NCBI GenBank assembly: GCA_944321515.1
Contig: CALULO010000005.1
Coordinates: 124,001 to 188,000, forward strand
Reading direction: 5' to 3'
Source: an uncultured Atopobiaceae bacterium
GTDB lineage: Bacteria > Actinomycetota > Coriobacteriia > Coriobacteriales > Atopobiaceae
DNA length: 64,000 nt
The translations under genes were made by a program, and so were the position numbers. Below, in pieces: positions 25,418-34,516 of the stretch (the stretch's first letter is position 1; each line of letters opens with the position of its first letter). The notes under the pieces are model-generated. The model saw only the letters and a list, made by a program, of their open reading frames with translations. It was not told the DNA's origin and did no database searches.

Positions 25418-25598
25418 GTTGTTCTTCCTTCTCTCGTCGACGCGCCGCGTGGGCGCTGCCTTATCGTTCGAGGTCGAATTTACCCCGCCCGCCGCGCCTC
25501 AAACGAGGCGTCGCACGAGACCACCGCTGCGGCACGATGCTTTCCGGTTCCTGAAAGCATCCCCTGCCGGGCGTCTCGCGCCCAGGGCGCCCCGCGAC

Positions 25599-25625
25599 AA
25601 AAAAGCCGCCCCACTCGGGGGCGGC
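25599..25625 (-). terminator. rho-independent terminator of the winged-helix regulator gene
   Basis: GCCGCCCC at 25605-25612 pairs with GGGGCGGC at 25618-25625; on the minus strand the stem is followed by TTTTTT. The remaining bases to the htrA start (25418-25598) hold the htrA promoter region, with no clear hexamers. Confidence 0.88.
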
Positions 25626-25676
25626 AAAAGCTCCTATGGGGGCGTGAAAGGGCGCCGGACGCCTCGGGCTAGCGGG

Positions 25677-26351
25677 CTAGATGCGGAAGAGGTAGCCCAC
25701 GCCGCGGATGGTCACGATGTGGCTAGCCACCTGCGGGCCAACCTTGGAGCGGACGCGACGGATGTGCACGTCCACCGTGCGCGTGCCGCCGCAGTACTCA
25801 AAGCCCCAGACGCGGTGCAGCAGCGTCTCGCGCGAGTAGGCGCGGGAGGGGTGCGTGGCGAGGAAGCTCAGCAGCGAGTACTCCATGAGGGTCAGGTCAA
25901 CGGGCTTCTCGTCGATGTAAACCTGGTAGGTCGCGAGGTTGATGGTCATGTTGTCCACGGTCACCAGGTCGGCGGGAGCGCTCTCCTCGCCCGGCCACAG
26001 CAGCAGCGTGCAGCGCAGCTCGAACTCAGCGAGACCGGCGGTGGAGAGGATGAAGTCGTTGGTACCCTGGGTGGGCATGTGGAGCGTGGCGAGCTTGTCA
26101 GGGTCCTGGACCAGAAGCATCGGGATGAAGCCGTTCTCCGCCACAAAGGCGTCGACGGAGTTAAGGATATCCTGCCCCATGCCCTCGCCGTCTAGGATCA
26201 CGAGGTCGAACTCGTGGCCGGAGCCGACCGCCTGCGAGAAGGTCTCCTCGTTGGCCAGCGCAATGGACACGTCGATGGCGTGCGAGAGCTCGCGCATGCG
26301 ATCGTGCAGCCGCGTGCTCGCGGATATGAGCAGGATGTTCTTATGGTGCAT
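25677..26351 (-). CDS. OmpR-type winged-helix regulator with degenerate receiver domain
   Basis: A 224-residue protein. The N-terminal half has a receiver fold and keeps an Asp at the acceptor position (DLVILDGEGMGQD), but the acidic pair is gone (NILLISASTRLHD) and the conserved Lys is absent (NDFILSTAGL). The C-terminal winged helix is intact: LMEYSLLSFLATHPSRAYSR and RTVDVHIRRVRSKVGPQ, ending GVGYLFRI. It therefore probably works without phosphorylation, as do other atypical response regulators. No kinase is adjacent. The ATG at 26351 follows GGGAGG. A longer start at 26432 runs over the upstream terminator and is rejected. Confidence 0.85.
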   Translation of the reverse strand: MHHKNILLISASTRLHDRMRELSHAIDVSIALANEETFSQAVGSGHEFDLVILDGEGMGQDILNSVDAFVAENGFIPMLLVQDPDKLATLHMPTQGTNDFILSTAGLAEFELRCTLLLWPGEESAPADLVTVDNMTINLATYQVYIDEKPVDLTLMEYSLLSFLATHPSRAYSRETLLHRVWGFEYCGGTRTVDVHIRRVRSKVGPQVASHIVTIRGVGYLFRI

Positions 26352-26395
26352 CCTTCGTGCCTCCCAACATGGACACATGTATTTGCAAAGAGTAC

Positions 26396-26427
26396 CACAA
26401 ACGCCCCCGCGAACACGGGGGCGTTTA
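26396..26427 (-). terminator. hairpin between the amino-acid ABC operon and the regulator gene
   Basis: CGCCCCCG at 26402-26409 pairs with CGGGGGCG at 26416-26423, with TTTG on the minus-strand side. It is the second of two hairpins in tandem. Confidence 0.75.
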
Positions 26428-26443
26428 AGCAAATACTCAAATG

Positions 26444-26479
26444 AAGCGCAGCTCGGAGGCGGTCCGCCGAGCTGCGCTT
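26444..26479 (-). terminator. rho-independent terminator of the amino-acid ABC operon
   Basis: AAGCGCAGCTCGG at 26444-26456 and CCGAGCTGCGCTT at 26467-26479 form a perfect 13-bp stem with a 10-base loop; the minus strand continues CATTTGAGTATTTG. Part of the arm (AAGCGCAGCTC) is repeated at about 26509. Confidence 0.85.
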
Positions 26480-26533
26480 AACACGTCAGAAACGCTGTGT
26501 TCGGCAAGAAAGCGCAGCTCAGGGGTCCGTCCC

Positions 26534-27383
<850 letters not shown>

Positions 27384-27394
<11 letters not shown>

Positions 27395-28790
27395 CGGAGG
27401 CCTCCTTGGCTCGGGCGTTCGGGCTGGCGAGAAGGGCGGAGACACCGGCAACGGCGGCGGAGACGGAGGCGCCCTCGGCGGCCTCGGCCTCCTTCATCCG
27501 CTCGGCGGCGCCGTCGGCAACCTCGGCGCGGCGCCTGGGGCGCGGGCGCGGGCCGCCGCCGCGCTCGGAGCGGGCGATGTTCTCCTCGATGGTGCCGACC
27601 ACCTTGATGAGCGGCAGCGTCACGATGAGGTAGAAGATGCCGGCCGCCACGTACGGGGTGATGTTGCCCGTGACGGTGGTGAGGTTCTTGGAGAACATCA
27701 TGAGCTCCATGACGCCCACCGAGGACAGGAGCGAGGTGTCCTTGAAGGCGGTGATGAAGTCGCTCGTGACGGTGGGGATCACGCGGCGCACGGTCTGCGG
27801 CAGGATGACGGAGAACATGGTCTGCACGTAGTTCATGCCGAGCGAGCTCGCGGCCTCGTACTGGCCCTGCGGGATGGACTGGATGCCCGCGCGGAAGATC
27901 TCGGCGAGGTAGGCCGAGGAGTTGATGGCCATCACGATGATGCCGAGCAGGTTGTTGTCGATGTTGATGCCCACCATCGGCAGGCCGAAGAACATGATGT
28001 AGATCTGGAGGAAGAGCGGGGTGCCGCGCAGGATGTTGATGTAGACGATCGCGATGGCGCGCAGGACACGCCACTTGGAGATCTTGAGCATCGCGAAGAG
28101 CAGGCCGAGCGCGATGGCAAACGGGTACGCCGCTACGACGATGCCCAGGCATAGGATCCAGCCGGGCGCGAGCGACGCGAACGACGTCACGAGCAGCTGC
28201 GGGCGCAGGAACATCCCCAGGAACTGGTTGGAGTTCCACGCCTGCACCCACGGCTGCTGGTCGAGCCAGTTGACGATGGACTGCAGGGGCGTGTTGGCGA
28301 TCGTGGCGATGGGCTCGGAGTCGGCGAGCTCGTGGGAGCCGTCGCCCGTCTGGTACGAGCCGGAGACCACGACGCCGCCGCCTGCCGCGGGGAACTGCAT
28401 GTTGGTGATCTCCAGGCGCAGCAGCGAACCGGCCGGCACCGTCTGGTCGAAGGTGACGGTGATGCTAGAGCCGGAGGGCGTGGCCGTGCCGGTGACGTCC
28501 ATGCGGGAGAGGCCCTCAAGCGCGGTGATGCGCGTGGTGGAGTGGTCGAAGCTCGCACCCTCGGGCAGGGTGAGCGTGACCGAGGTGACCTCCTCGCCGT
28601 CCTCGACGGTGCCCTCCCAGGTGAGACGCGTGTCCATCCCGCCGATAACGCCGGAGCCGCCGTCCTCGTTAGGCCGCGCGGTGGCCTTCTCGGTGGTGAG
28701 CGCACGCGCGGGCTGCGGCGCCGCAAGCGCGAAGACGCCCGTGAGCGCCAGGGCGAGCGCGGCGAGAAGTGTCCACCGTCTGTGCTGCAT
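27384..28790 (-). CDS. polar amino-acid ABC permease with extracytoplasmic N-terminal domain
   Basis: A 468-residue protein. A signal peptide (about 1-30, ending near ARALTTEK) and an extracellular domain of about 130 residues of beta-type sequence precede the membrane part, a fusion not usual in HisM/GlnP-type permeases. The permease core (about 195-410) has the EAA-loop signature [20 protein letters not shown] and the N-terminal segment [21 protein letters not shown] basic and Ala-rich tail of about 60 residues ends the protein. The ATG at 28790 has GGAGGAAG upstream. It forms one operon with the binding proteins (upstream) and the ATPase (overlapping downstream). A 12-mer variant (28760) lies in the signal peptide. 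Confidence 0.9.
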
Positions 28791-28870
28791 GCTTCCTCCG
28801 TTTCACGCGGACAGGCGGGGCGCACGGCACGTCATGCCGCGCACCCCGCCCCTCCCGCAGGTTCTTCTCG

Positions 28871-29719
28871 CTAGATCTCGGTGGTGCCGAACCAGGTCTG
28901 CTTGATGGTGTCCATGGTGCCGTCCTCCTCGATCTGCGCCAGCGCGTCGTTGAGCGCGGCGGTGAGGCCGGGGTTGTCCTTGGAGACGGCGATGGCGTAC
29001 TGCTCGCCCGTCGGGATCTCCTCGAGGACCTGCAGGTCGGTGAAGGACTGGGAGATCATGTTCTGGGCGACCGGGAGGTCGATGACCATGGCGCTGTAGA
29101 GGCCGGTCTGGACGCCCATGAGGCCGGCGGTAACGTCAGCCAGCGGCACGCGCGTGGCGTTGGGGAGGTTCTCCTGAATCCACTCGTCGCCGGTGGTGCC
29201 GGTCTGGCAGGCGATCTGCTTGGACGCGTCGTTCAGGGTGTCCACGGTGTCGGTGGAGCTGGACGCGGTGATGAGGCCCTGGTTGGAGTTCAGGTACGGG
29301 TCGGTGAAGTCGACCTGCTCGAGACGGTCGTCGGTGATGGTCATGCCGGCGATGGAGATGTCGGCCTTGCCGCCCTGCTGGATCGTGGGCACGAGGGTGT
29401 CGAAGGCCTGGTTGGGCAGCCACTCGCAGGTGAGGCCGAGCTTCTCGGCGAGCGCGTTGGAGAGGTCCACGTCAAAGCCCACGGTGTTGCCGTCGTCGTC
29501 GATGTACTCGAAGGGCGCGAAGCCGAGCTCGGCGACGTTGGTGAGGGTGCCCTCCTTCACGAGGGTGTAGCTGGCCTCGTCGGCGGAGTCGTCGGTGGTG
29601 GCGGCGTCGTCGGTGGTGACGTCCGTGGAGGCGTCGTTGCTGGAGCAGCCGGCGAGAAGGGCCGCGGAGCCCGCGAGGCCGAGCGTGGCAACGAAGGTGC
29701 GCCTGTTCATGGTGGTCAT
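28871..29719 (-). CDS. amino-acid-binding lipoprotein (ABC transporter, family 3)
   Basis: A 282-residue extracytoplasmic binding protein. RRTFVATLGLAGSAALLAGC is a Tat-like signal with lipobox LLAGC, followed by a Ser/Thr/Asp linker. The mature protein has the family-3 segments FAPFEYIDDDGNTVGFDVDL, GGKADISIAGMTITDDR and VDFTDPYLNSNQGL. It should deliver a polar amino acid to the permease encoded downstream. It is a paralogue of the preceding protein (29828-30661), clearly diverged. The ATG at 29719 follows GGGAGG. The ligand cannot be fixed from sequence; the neighbouring glutamine-synthetase-like gene suggests nitrogen metabolism. Confidence 0.92.
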   Translation of the reverse strand: MTTMNRRTFVATLGLAGSAALLAGCSSNDASTDVTTDDAATTDDSADEASYTLVKEGTLTNVAELGFAPFEYIDDDGNTVGFDVDLSNALAEKLGLTCEWLPNQAFDTLVPTIQQGGKADISIAGMTITDDRLEQVDFTDPYLNSNQGLITASSSTDTVDTLNDASKQIACQTGTTGDEWIQENLPNATRVPLADVTAGLMGVQTGLYSAMVIDLPVAQNMISQSFTDLQVLEEIPTGEQYAIAVSKDNPGLTAALNDALAQIEEDGTMDTIKQTWFGTTEI

Positions 29720-29827
29720 GTCATTTCCTCCCGTTGTTCTTCCACGCGCCCGGGGCCGTCCCCCGGGCGCGCGTGGTCGACTGGTTGTCGGGGCCGCCGG
29801 GGCCAAGGCCATCCGGCGCCTGGTTGG

Positions 29828-30661
29828 CTAGAGCTCGGTGCCGAACCACTTGACCTCGAGCTCGGAGATGGTGCCGTTCTCCTCGAGGGTGGCCAGCGCG
29901 CCGTTGATGGCCTCGGTGAGGCCGGGGTTGTCCTTGTTGACGGCGATGCCGTACTGCTCGCCGGTGGGGATCTCGATGGCCACCTTGCAGTCGGTGAACG
30001 AGTTGGAGCAGAGGTACTGCATCACGGGCAGGTCGGCCACGGCCGCCTGGTAGAGCCCGGACTGCACGCCGGTGATGGCCACCACGGGGTCGTCCAGGGA
30101 GACGACCTCGGCGTTGGGCAGGCTCTCCTCAACCCAGGAGGCGCCGGTGGTGCCGGCCTGCACCGCGATGCGCGTGCCCTCGGTGTTGAGGCTCTCCTCG
30201 GTGACGTCGCCGGCGCTCGTCAGCGTCACGAGGCCCTGGTTGGAGTCCATGTAGGAGTCGGTGAAGTCCACCTGCTCCGAGCGCTCGTCGGTGATGGTGA
30301 TGTTGGAGACGCCCACGTCCGCACGGCCGCCCTGCTCAATGAGCGGGAGGATGGTGTCGAACTTCATGGCGGGCAGGTACTCGCACTCAAGGCCCAGCTC
30401 GTCGGCCACGGCGTTGATGAGGTCGACCTCGAAGCCCTGCGGGTCGGAGGTGCCCTCCTCCACGAAGTCGAGCGGGGCGTTGGCGAGGTCGGAGGCGACA
30501 ATCAGCTTGCCGTCCTCCACGAGGGTGTACGCCGCGGTGTCCGCGGAGCTGTCAGTGGAGGCCTGGGTGCCCGTCTGCCCTCCCCCGCTGCATCCCGAGA
30601 TAGACACGGCAAGTGCGCAGGCGACGACGAGGCCGCCCGCGATACGGCTGGAGAGCTTCAT
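29828..30661 (-). CDS. second amino-acid-binding lipoprotein (ABC transporter, family 3)
   Basis: A 277-residue binding protein with signal peptide and lipobox SISGC, then a Gly/Ser/Thr linker. Shared landmarks with its neighbour are NAPLDFVEEGTSDPQGFEVD, GGRADVGVSNITITDERSEQ and VDFTDSYMDSNQGL. Two different binding proteins feeding a single permease would widen the range of amino acids imported. The ATG at 30661 has GAAGGA upstream. It is the first gene of the four-gene operon. Upstream, 30662-30840 holds its promoter in locally AT-rich sequence, but I cannot place the hexamers with confidence. Confidence 0.92.
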   Translation of the reverse strand: MKLSSRIAGGLVVACALAVSISGCSGGGQTGTQASTDSSADTAAYTLVEDGKLIVASDLANAPLDFVEEGTSDPQGFEVDLINAVADELGLECEYLPAMKFDTILPLIEQGGRADVGVSNITITDERSEQVDFTDSYMDSNQGLVTLTSAGDVTEESLNTEGTRIAVQAGTTGASWVEESLPNAEVVSLDDPVVAITGVQSGLYQAAVADLPVMQYLCSNSFTDCKVAIEIPTGEQYGIAVNKDNPGLTEAINGALATLEENGTISELEVKWFGTEL

Positions 30662-30844
30662 GTTAGGGTCCTTCCCCCAGTGCTTCGGCGCGTGGTCACG
30701 CCCTTTCCCGACGGAGGGCACGAGGTCTTCCCCGTGTCAAGACGCCACGTTCGCGTCTCGCCCGTCACCAAGGTTAAAGTTTGGTTCAAGGAGGCTGCAC
30801 GCAGTCTTGATACACGGTTTCTTAACAAGATTGACACGCAGAAA

Positions 30845-30893
30845 CCCGCGGACCCTCCCGCCGGCTTGCGCCAGGGCGTGAGGGACCCGCGGG
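30845..30893 (-). terminator. hairpin downstream of the glutamine-synthetase-like gene
   Basis: CCCGCGGACCCTC (30845-30857) pairs, with one bulge, with GAGGGACCCGCGGG (30880-30893). It sits about 30 bp after the stop codon on the minus strand. TTTC follows. Confidence 0.6.
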
Positions 30894-30924
30894 CGGCAGG
30901 TCGCTCAGGTGACGGCAGCAGGTA

Positions 30925-32265
30925 TCAGACCCCGCCGTAGTAGTGCTCGCGCTCCCAGTCGGTCACGGAGGTGCAGAACCCCTCCCACTCGCGGCGCTTC
31001 TCGCGCACGAAGTAGGTGAAGATGTGCTCGCCGAGGACCTCTCGCATGAGCTCCGAGGACTCGAAGTTGTCGATGGCCTCGCCGAGGGTGCGCGGCAGGC
31101 GTCGGATGCCCTTGGCCGTGAGCTCGTGCTCCGGGGCGTCGAAGGTGTCGGAGGTGCACTCCTCCGGCAGCTCCAGCCCCTCCTCGATGCCCTTGAGGCC
31201 GGCGGCGATAGTCACGGCCAGCGCCAGGTAGGGGTTGGCCGTGGGGTCGGGGCTGCGCAGCTCGATGCGCGTGGCGATGTGCTTGCCCGGCTTGTGCGTG
31301 GGGATGCGCACGAGCGCGGAGCGGTTCTTGCGGCCCCAGGTGGCGTAGTTGGGCACCTCGCCGGTGGAGATGAAGCGCTTGTAGGAGTTGACGGTGGGGT
31401 TGGTGACCAGCGAGAACTCGGGGGCGTACTTGAGGATGCCGGCAACGTAGTGCTGCGCGAGGTCGGAGAGGTGCGCGGGGTGGTAGTCCTTGGGCGCCCA
31501 GAAGAGGTTCTCGCCGTCGTGGTTCAGGAGCGACTGGTAGAGGAACATCGCGGAGCCCGGCGCCGTGGCGATGGGCTTGGGCATGAACGAGGCGAACATC
31601 CCCTGCTGCGCGGCCTCCTGCTTGATGACCAGGCGCGCCGTCATGATGTTGTCGGCGCAGCTCACCGCCTCGGTGAAGCGCAGCTCCACGCCGTTTTGCG
31701 AGGGGCCGGCCGCATGGTAGGAGTACTGCACCGGGATGGACATCTTCTCGAGGGTGAGCGTGGTCTGGCGACGCAGGTCGTTGGCCGTGTCCATCGGCGT
31801 GAGGTCAAAGTAGCCGGCGGTGTCCAGCGGCACGGGATCGAGGTCGTTGTCAAAGTAGAAGTACTCGATCTTGGGCCCCACGTTGGGCACGAAGCCCTGC
31901 TCGTCCGCCTTGGTGAAGACGTTGAGCAGGCAGCGGCGCGGGTCACCGTCAAAGGGCTCGCGGCTCGGGGTGAAGATGTTGCAGAACACGCGAGCCACGC
32001 CGGACTCGTGCGGGCGCCACGGCAGCAGCTGGAAGGTCTCCGGGTCGGGGAACGCCAGCATGTCCGACTCCTCCAGGGAGACGAAGCCGTCCACCGACGA
32101 GCCGTCGAAGCCGATGCCCTCCTCGAAGGCCTCCTCGAGCTCCTCCGGGGAGATCGCAAAGGACTTGAGGTTGCCGAGCACGTCGGTGAACCACAGCTGC
32201 ACGAAGCGAATGTCACGCCCCTCCACGGTGCGTAGGACGAAATCGATGTCTTTCTCGCTGCTCAT
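30925..32265 (-). CDS. glutamine synthetase family protein with substituted metal-ligand positions
   Basis: A 446-residue protein with the full type I alpha GS architecture: beta-grasp N-domain (GFDGSSVDGFVSLEESDM) and catalytic domain ending RIELRSPDPTANPYLA, with NPTVNSYKRFI and RKNRSALVRIP intact. Several active-site positions differ from the canonical enzyme: E-x-E-F-F reads KIEYF, GQ(H/N)E reads SQNG, and NGSGMH reads PGSAMF. In enzymes of known structure these positions supply ligands of both metal sites, so normal glutamine synthesis is uncertain. It may use another amine or be regulatory. The ATG at 32265 follows GGGGAGGA. Its place beside an amino-acid importer supports a nitrogen-related role. 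Confidence 0.85.
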   Translation of the reverse strand: MSSEKDIDFVLRTVEGRDIRFVQLWFTDVLGNLKSFAISPEELEEAFEEGIGFDGSSVDGFVSLEESDMLAFPDPETFQLLPWRPHESGVARVFCNIFTPSREPFDGDPRRCLLNVFTKADEQGFVPNVGPKIEYFYFDNDLDPVPLDTAGYFDLTPMDTANDLRRQTTLTLEKMSIPVQYSYHAAGPSQNGVELRFTEAVSCADNIMTARLVIKQEAAQQGMFASFMPKPIATAPGSAMFLYQSLLNHDGENLFWAPKDYHPAHLSDLAQHYVAGILKYAPEFSLVTNPTVNSYKRFISTGEVPNYATWGRKNRSALVRIPTHKPGKHIATRIELRSPDPTANPYLALAVTIAAGLKGIEEGLELPEECTSDTFDAPEHELTAKGIRRLPRTLGEAIDNFESSELMREVLGEHIFTYFVREKRREWEGFCTSVTDWEREHYYGGV

Positions 32266-32393
32266 ACGGATTCCTCCCCGGTCTTTCGGCTCGGGCGCTC
32301 ATAGTCCCGGATAGGTTCTCACATGAGTGTTTCGCGCCTGTTTCCGCCTCTGGAGGCAAGAGAAACGACGGGGTTGCGGGAGACGTATTTGGC

Positions 32394-32415
32394 GGGGGGC
32401 GGGGGCGGGACCGGG
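32394..32415 (+). other. possible G-quadruplex in the spacer upstream of the GS-like gene
   Basis: Runs of 6, 5, 3 and 3 G separated by 1-3 bases fit the G3+N1-7 pattern. The rest of 32266-32557 contains a 12-mer copy (32520) and no gene. In high-GC DNA such runs arise by chance, so this is weak. Confidence 0.3.
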
Positions 32416-32557
32416 TGGCCCGGGTGCACGCCGACGGAGCCGGGCGGCCGCGCGGGCAACGGAGCGCGCGGACGGACGACCACGCGGCGGCGGGCCTCAG
32501 CGCGGCCGGACGGCGGCAGGTTCTTCTCGCCTGAACGCGGCTCGTCCCGCCTGCCCG

Positions 32558-32785
32558 CTAGCGCTCCGCCCTCTTGCCGAGGGCGCCCTCCGCGCGGCGG
32601 AGCATGTCGGATGCGGCCGGGCAGGGGGCGCCGGTGTTGTGGGCCGAGCAGCTGGACGCGCTGCCGCAGCCCGAGCAGCCGCCCTTCCCGGACCGGAGGA
32701 GCGAGCGCACGGCAAGGGCCAGCAGCGCGGCCACAAGGACGAGGATGACAATGTCGGCGGGACCCAAGCGATCACTTCCCTGCAT
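32558..32785 (-). CDS. FeoB-associated Cys-rich membrane protein
   Basis: A 75-residue protein: one N-terminal membrane helix (IVILVLVAALLALAVRSLL), then a basic Gly/Lys turn and the Cys-rich stretch CSGCGSASSCSAHN followed by PCPAAS. This layout, helix plus C-x2-C-rich cytoplasmic tail, is that of the small FeoB-associated proteins usually encoded beside feoB. Here it is a solitary copy about 8 kb from the nearest feoB. The start at 32785 lacks a strong SD. A GTTAACCTGAGGTAAC box 27 bp upstream suggests control by iron. Confidence 0.72.
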   Translation of the reverse strand: MQGSDRLGPADIVILVLVAALLALAVRSLLRSGKGGCSGCGSASSCSAHNTGAPCPAASDMLRRAEGALGKRAER

Positions 32786-32811
32786 GTGAGGCGTCGTGCA
32801 AAAACTTTGGT

Positions 32812-32827
32812 GTTAACCTGAGGTAAC
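32812..32827. promoter_or_regulatory. DtxR/IdeR-like operator between the Cys-rich protein gene and gpmA
   Basis: GTTAACCTGAGGTAAC is a near-perfect palindrome (arms GTTA-CCT / AGG-TAAC) matching GTTAR-N6-YTAAC except at one position. On the minus strand a -10-like TATAGT directly abuts it. It most likely controls the Cys-rich membrane protein; an effect on gpmA cannot be excluded. Confidence 0.6.
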
Positions 32828-32917
32828 TATACCCGTTGCGTCATACTATAGATGTTCGGCGGCAAACGCCGCACAAACTCCGCATTGGGAGGAACCAAGA
32901 GAAGGGACGTGTCTCCA

Positions 32918-33682
32918 ATGAACGACGACCAGACCATGCAGCTTGTCATCGTCCGCCACGGCGAGTCCGAGTGGAACAAGCTCAACCTCTTCACCGGCTG
33001 GACTGACGTCGACCTCACCGACACCGGTCGCGAGGAGGCGCACGCCGGCGGCAAGGCCCTCAAGGAGGCCGGCTACGACTTCGACGTCTGCTACACCTCG
33101 CTGCTCAAGCGCGCCATCCACACGCTCAACTGCGTGCTCGACGAGCTCGACCGCAACTGGCTGCCCGTCCACAAGGCCTGGCAGCTCAACGAGCGCCACT
33201 ACGGTGCCCTCCAGGGCCTGAACAAGGCCGACGCCGCCGCCGAGCACGGCGAGGAGCAGGTCAAGATCTGGCGTCGCTCCTTCGACGTCCAGCCGCCCGC
33301 CCTCGAGCCCGGCGACGAGCGCGACCCGCACATGCTCGAGATGTTCCGTGACGTCCCCGCTGAGGACCTCCCCTACACCGAGTGCCTCAAGGACACCATC
33401 GCCCGCGCCTGGCCGTACTTCGAGCAGGAGATCAAGCCGCAGATGGAGGCCGGCAAGCGCGTGCTCATCGCCGCTCACGGCAACTCGCTGCGCGCCCTCG
33501 TCATGCAGTTCGAGAAGCTGACCCCCGAGCAGATCCTCGAGGTCAACATCCCGACCGGCGTGCCGTGTGCCTACACCTTCGACAAGGACTGGAACGTCAT
33601 CGACAAGCACTACATCGGCGACCCCGCCACCATCGAGGCCAAGATCAACGCCGTCGCCAACCAGGGCAAGGCCAAGAAGTAA
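32918..33682 (+). CDS. gpmA: 2,3-bisphosphoglycerate-dependent phosphoglycerate mutase
   Basis: A 254-residue cytoplasmic enzyme that interconverts 3- and 2-phosphoglycerate in glycolysis through a phosphohistidine. The catalytic VRHGESEWNKLNLFTGWTDV has the phospho-accepting His; ERHYGALQGLNK and AHGNSLRAL supply the other catalytic residues. The ATG at 32918 is preceded by GAAGGGA at slightly long spacing; an in-frame GTG at 32909 lies too close to that sequence, and ATG 32936 is a third option. Codons are highly biased (CTC, GCC, AAG), as expected for an abundant protein. It is a single-gene unit with a strong terminator downstream. Confidence 0.95.
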   Translation: MNDDQTMQLVIVRHGESEWNKLNLFTGWTDVDLTDTGREEAHAGGKALKEAGYDFDVCYTSLLKRAIHTLNCVLDELDRNWLPVHKAWQLNERHYGALQGLNKADAAAEHGEEQVKIWRRSFDVQPPALEPGDERDPHMLEMFRDVPAEDLPYTECLKDTIARAWPYFEQEIKPQMEAGKRVLIAAHGNSLRALVMQFEKLTPEQILEVNIPTGVPCAYTFDKDWNVIDKHYIGDPATIEAKINAVANQGKAKK

Positions 33683-33732
33683 GTAGCGCTCGCTCTTAGG
33701 CAAGCCGCTCTCGCCCTTGGCGCGAGGGCAAG

Positions 33733-33802
33733 GCCCCCGGGACCCGTACACGGAAGCGGACTTCGAGAAGCTTCCGACCAGCGGGTGCCGGGGGCTCTTT
33801 TT
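33733..33802 (+). terminator. two-tier rho-independent terminator of gpmA
   Basis: Outer stem GCCCCCGGGACCCG (33733-33746) with CGGGTGCCGGGGGC (33782-33795), then TTTTT. Inside is a second stem, GGAAGC (33752) with GCTTCC (33770), whose loop holds CTTCGAGAA. A very similar inner hairpin is found in the terminator at 63250-63314. Confidence 0.9.
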
Positions 33803-33899
33803 GTCGCGCGCGCAGGGGGCTGCCCTTGGCGCGCGGCCCCTCGCGGGGCTGTCTGACGGAGTCCGAGCGATGACCACGGGGCGGCACGCAGCTCGAAAA

Positions 33900-34260
33900 C
33901 GTGAGTTTGAGCGAGCGCCGGCGAGAAGAACGTGACTTGGAGCGAGTTGCCGGGGCTCAGCTCGCTCGAAGTCACGGTTTGGGAGCTCGGAACGTGACTT
34001 TGAGCGAGTTTGCATGTGTCGACTCGCGCAAAGTCACGTTCTTCTCGCCAAAAGCGTGAGTTCGAGCGAGTTGGCGGGCCTCAACTCGCGCTAAGTCACG
34101 GTTCGAAGGTGCAGAGCGTGACTTCGAGTGAGTTTACGAGTACTGGCTCGCTCAATGTCACGGTTTGGGGGCGCAAAGCGTGACTTTCAGCGAGCTCGTG
34201 TGTGTCGACTCGCTCTAAGCCACGTTCTTCTCGCCAGAAGCGTGACTTTGAGCGAGTCGA
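33900..34260. repeat. family B palindrome array, five full units plus two halves, exact 62-bp period
   Basis: Full 46-bp units start at 33931, 33993, 34055, 34117 and 34179; a half unit starts at 34241, and another half (33900) precedes the first. The left arm is CGTGACTTTGAGCGAGTT and the right arm CTCGCKCNAAGTCACG. Spacers are exactly 16 bp. Those after units 2 and 5 (34039-34054 and 34225-34240) and the one before unit 1 carry the 12-mer GGCGAGAAGAAC or its complement, overlapping the arm ends; the others read like GTTTGGGAGCTCGGAA. The array lies between the convergent gpmA and ZIP transporter genes. Both arms keep pairing despite base changes. Confidence 0.92.
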
Positions 34261-34349
34261 GGGATGCGAGTCGGAGCACGCGGCTCGGGAGGCGGCTCGG
34301 GAGGCGGCACGCGGCACGTGCAGAGCGGCAGGACGCAGGGCGCGTGCAA

Positions 34350-34505
34350 GACAAAGGCGCCACCTGCCATTGAGGGGGTTGGCAGGTGGCGCGAAGGTTC
34401 GCCGTTCGCGACGGGGAGAGGGTCCGCCGCTTCAGGCAGGGTTAAACGCGTTGCGCCGTTTGGATGCCGACTGAGTGCCGTCTGACGTGGCTTTTCTCGG
34501 CGCAC
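34350..34505 (-). ncRNA. candidate iron-regulated small RNA
   Basis: On the minus strand a 13-bp perfect stem (34357-34369 with 34380-34392, arms GCGCCACCTGCCA / TGGCAGGTGGCGC) followed by CCTTTGTCTTG has the form of a rho-independent terminator, yet no gene precedes it. About 125 bp upstream a DtxR-like box (34517-34532) overlaps a -10-like TATTCT. No SD-led reading frame lies between. The simplest reading is a transcript of about 150 nt repressed by iron, in the manner of RyhB-type RNAs. This is inference: the promoter's -35 is weak and transcription is not shown. Confidence 0.45.
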
Positions 34506-34516
34506 TGTTAGAATAA

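Noticed and set aside
32394..32415. G-quadruplex as a functional regulator of the GS-like gene
   Set aside because: G runs of this kind are common by chance at this base composition; kept only as a weak feature.
33900..34260. Family B as a cluster of ordinary terminators
   Set aside because: gpmA already has a strong terminator before the array, the units lack T-tracts, and the exact 62-bp phasing is not explained.
34215..34505. A 96-residue minus-strand protein in the candidate small-RNA region
   Set aside because: It has no SD, runs through the terminator hairpin and into the palindrome array, and is Pro/Arg-rich low complexity.
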